This document shows positions 63,761-64,000 of a stretch of 64,000 nucleotides of DNA, in pieces; positions within the stretch are counted from its first letter, which is position 1, and each line of letters opens with the position of its first letter. Both the position numbers and the translations under genes were made by a program. The DNA is from Hydrogenophaga sp. A37 (GTDB lineage Bacteria; Pseudomonadota; Gammaproteobacteria; Burkholderiales; Burkholderiaceae_C). The stretch is taken from assembly GCF_002001205.1 (NCBI RefSeq), contig NZ_MUNZ01000085.1, forward strand, positions 62,001-126,000, in the 5' to 3' direction. The notes beneath the pieces were generated by a model. The model was not told the origin of the DNA, did no database searches, and saw only the letters and a list, made by a program, of their open reading frames with translations.

Positions 63761-64000
63761 GAGAAAGTTCCAGAGGTTGAGACTAAAATCCAGCCCCGAT
63801 CGCTTGCAAGTTGAGTCCCCATTCGGGCCTCACTCGACAAAACAACACCTGGTTGGGCTGGTTTGAGATTAACTTTGCAGAGAGTTCTGGAAATGCATTC
63901 CTGATCCACATCTGCAAAGCCGTTCGATTATAGCAGCGCAAGACCACATCCAAGCCGCAGCACCTCAAAGACTCGTCAGCGAGCCGCTCTTCTCTTTTTG
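63761..64000 (-). promoter_or_regulatory. rpsB promoter and leader region
   Basis: A perfect TATAAT lies on the minus strand at 63932-63927, with TTGGAT (63953-63948) fifteen bases upstream as a possible -35. The start would be near 63920, leaving a leader of about 160 bases. The leader is a place to expect an S2-binding RNA structure, but I cannot fold it reliably by eye. No other gene is evident to the window end. Confidence 0.6.

Overview
The window is about 64 kb of GC-rich chromosome from a betaproteobacterium, most likely Burkholderiales/Comamonadaceae (Hydrogenophaga-like; the genus is a guess). The evidence is a pyruvate dehydrogenase operon whose E3 carries its own lipoyl domain, the gene order rpsB-tsf-pyrH-frr-uppS-cdsA-dxr-rseP-bamA-skp-lpxD-fabZ-lpxA-lpxB-rnhB-trmH, repeated GGAGACA-type ribosome binding sites, and a palindromic repeat of a type I associate with this family. 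I see no tRNA, rRNA, CRISPR, transposase, integrase or phage gene.

Region 1 (1-3.3 kb) holds small stress or envelope genes: a Crp/Fnr-type regulator, a PRC-barrel protein, an L,D-transpeptidase-like protein, a tiny exported protein and a 76-residue protein of unknown function. Region 2 (3.3-13.3 kb) is an accessory oxidation cluster. Six minus-strand genes run in series: aldehyde dehydrogenase, TAT-exported subunit-3 protein, GMC dehydrogenase, alpha/beta hydrolase, PQQ-type sugar dehydrogenase and a DUF4038 glycosidase. They are read away from a divergent AcoR-like sigma-54 activator. The intergenic DNA holds an exact sigma-54 promoter match and three phased activator-site candidates, so the cluster looks like a complete inducible regulon.

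Region 3 (13.7-24.8 kb) is for sugar or sugar-acid catabolism. A minus-strand set (TRAP binding protein, IlvD/Edd dehydratase, FAH-family enzyme) diverges from a LysR gene. A plus-strand set follows: a GntR/FadR-type regulator, a ribose-type ABC importer (ATPase, permease, binding protein) and a zinc alcohol dehydrogenase. A palindromic motif recurs before the GntR gene and before the ABC operon and is probably the GntR operator. Region 4 (24.8-28.0 kb) has a MocR-type regulator divergent from a flavin-binding PNPOx-like gene, and a DUF72 gene.

Region 5 (28.1-38.8 kb) holds aceE-aceF-lpdA on the minus strand, diverging from a PAS sensor kinase, a FixJ-like response regulator and folD. Region 6 (38.8-48.3 kb) holds a polytopic membrane protein, a DUF4149 protein, greA, an esterase-like hydrolase, an AraC regulator, and carA and carB separated by a small uncharacterised gene. 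Region 7 (48.5-63.8 kb) is a minus-strand supraoperon for translation (S2, EF-Ts, Frr), UMP kinase, isoprenoid and phospholipid precursors, outer-membrane assembly and lipid A synthesis.

The core genes are ordinary. The novelty, if any, is in regions 2 and 3, where the enzyme combination and its regulatory DNA can be read in detail but the substrates cannot be told from sequence.
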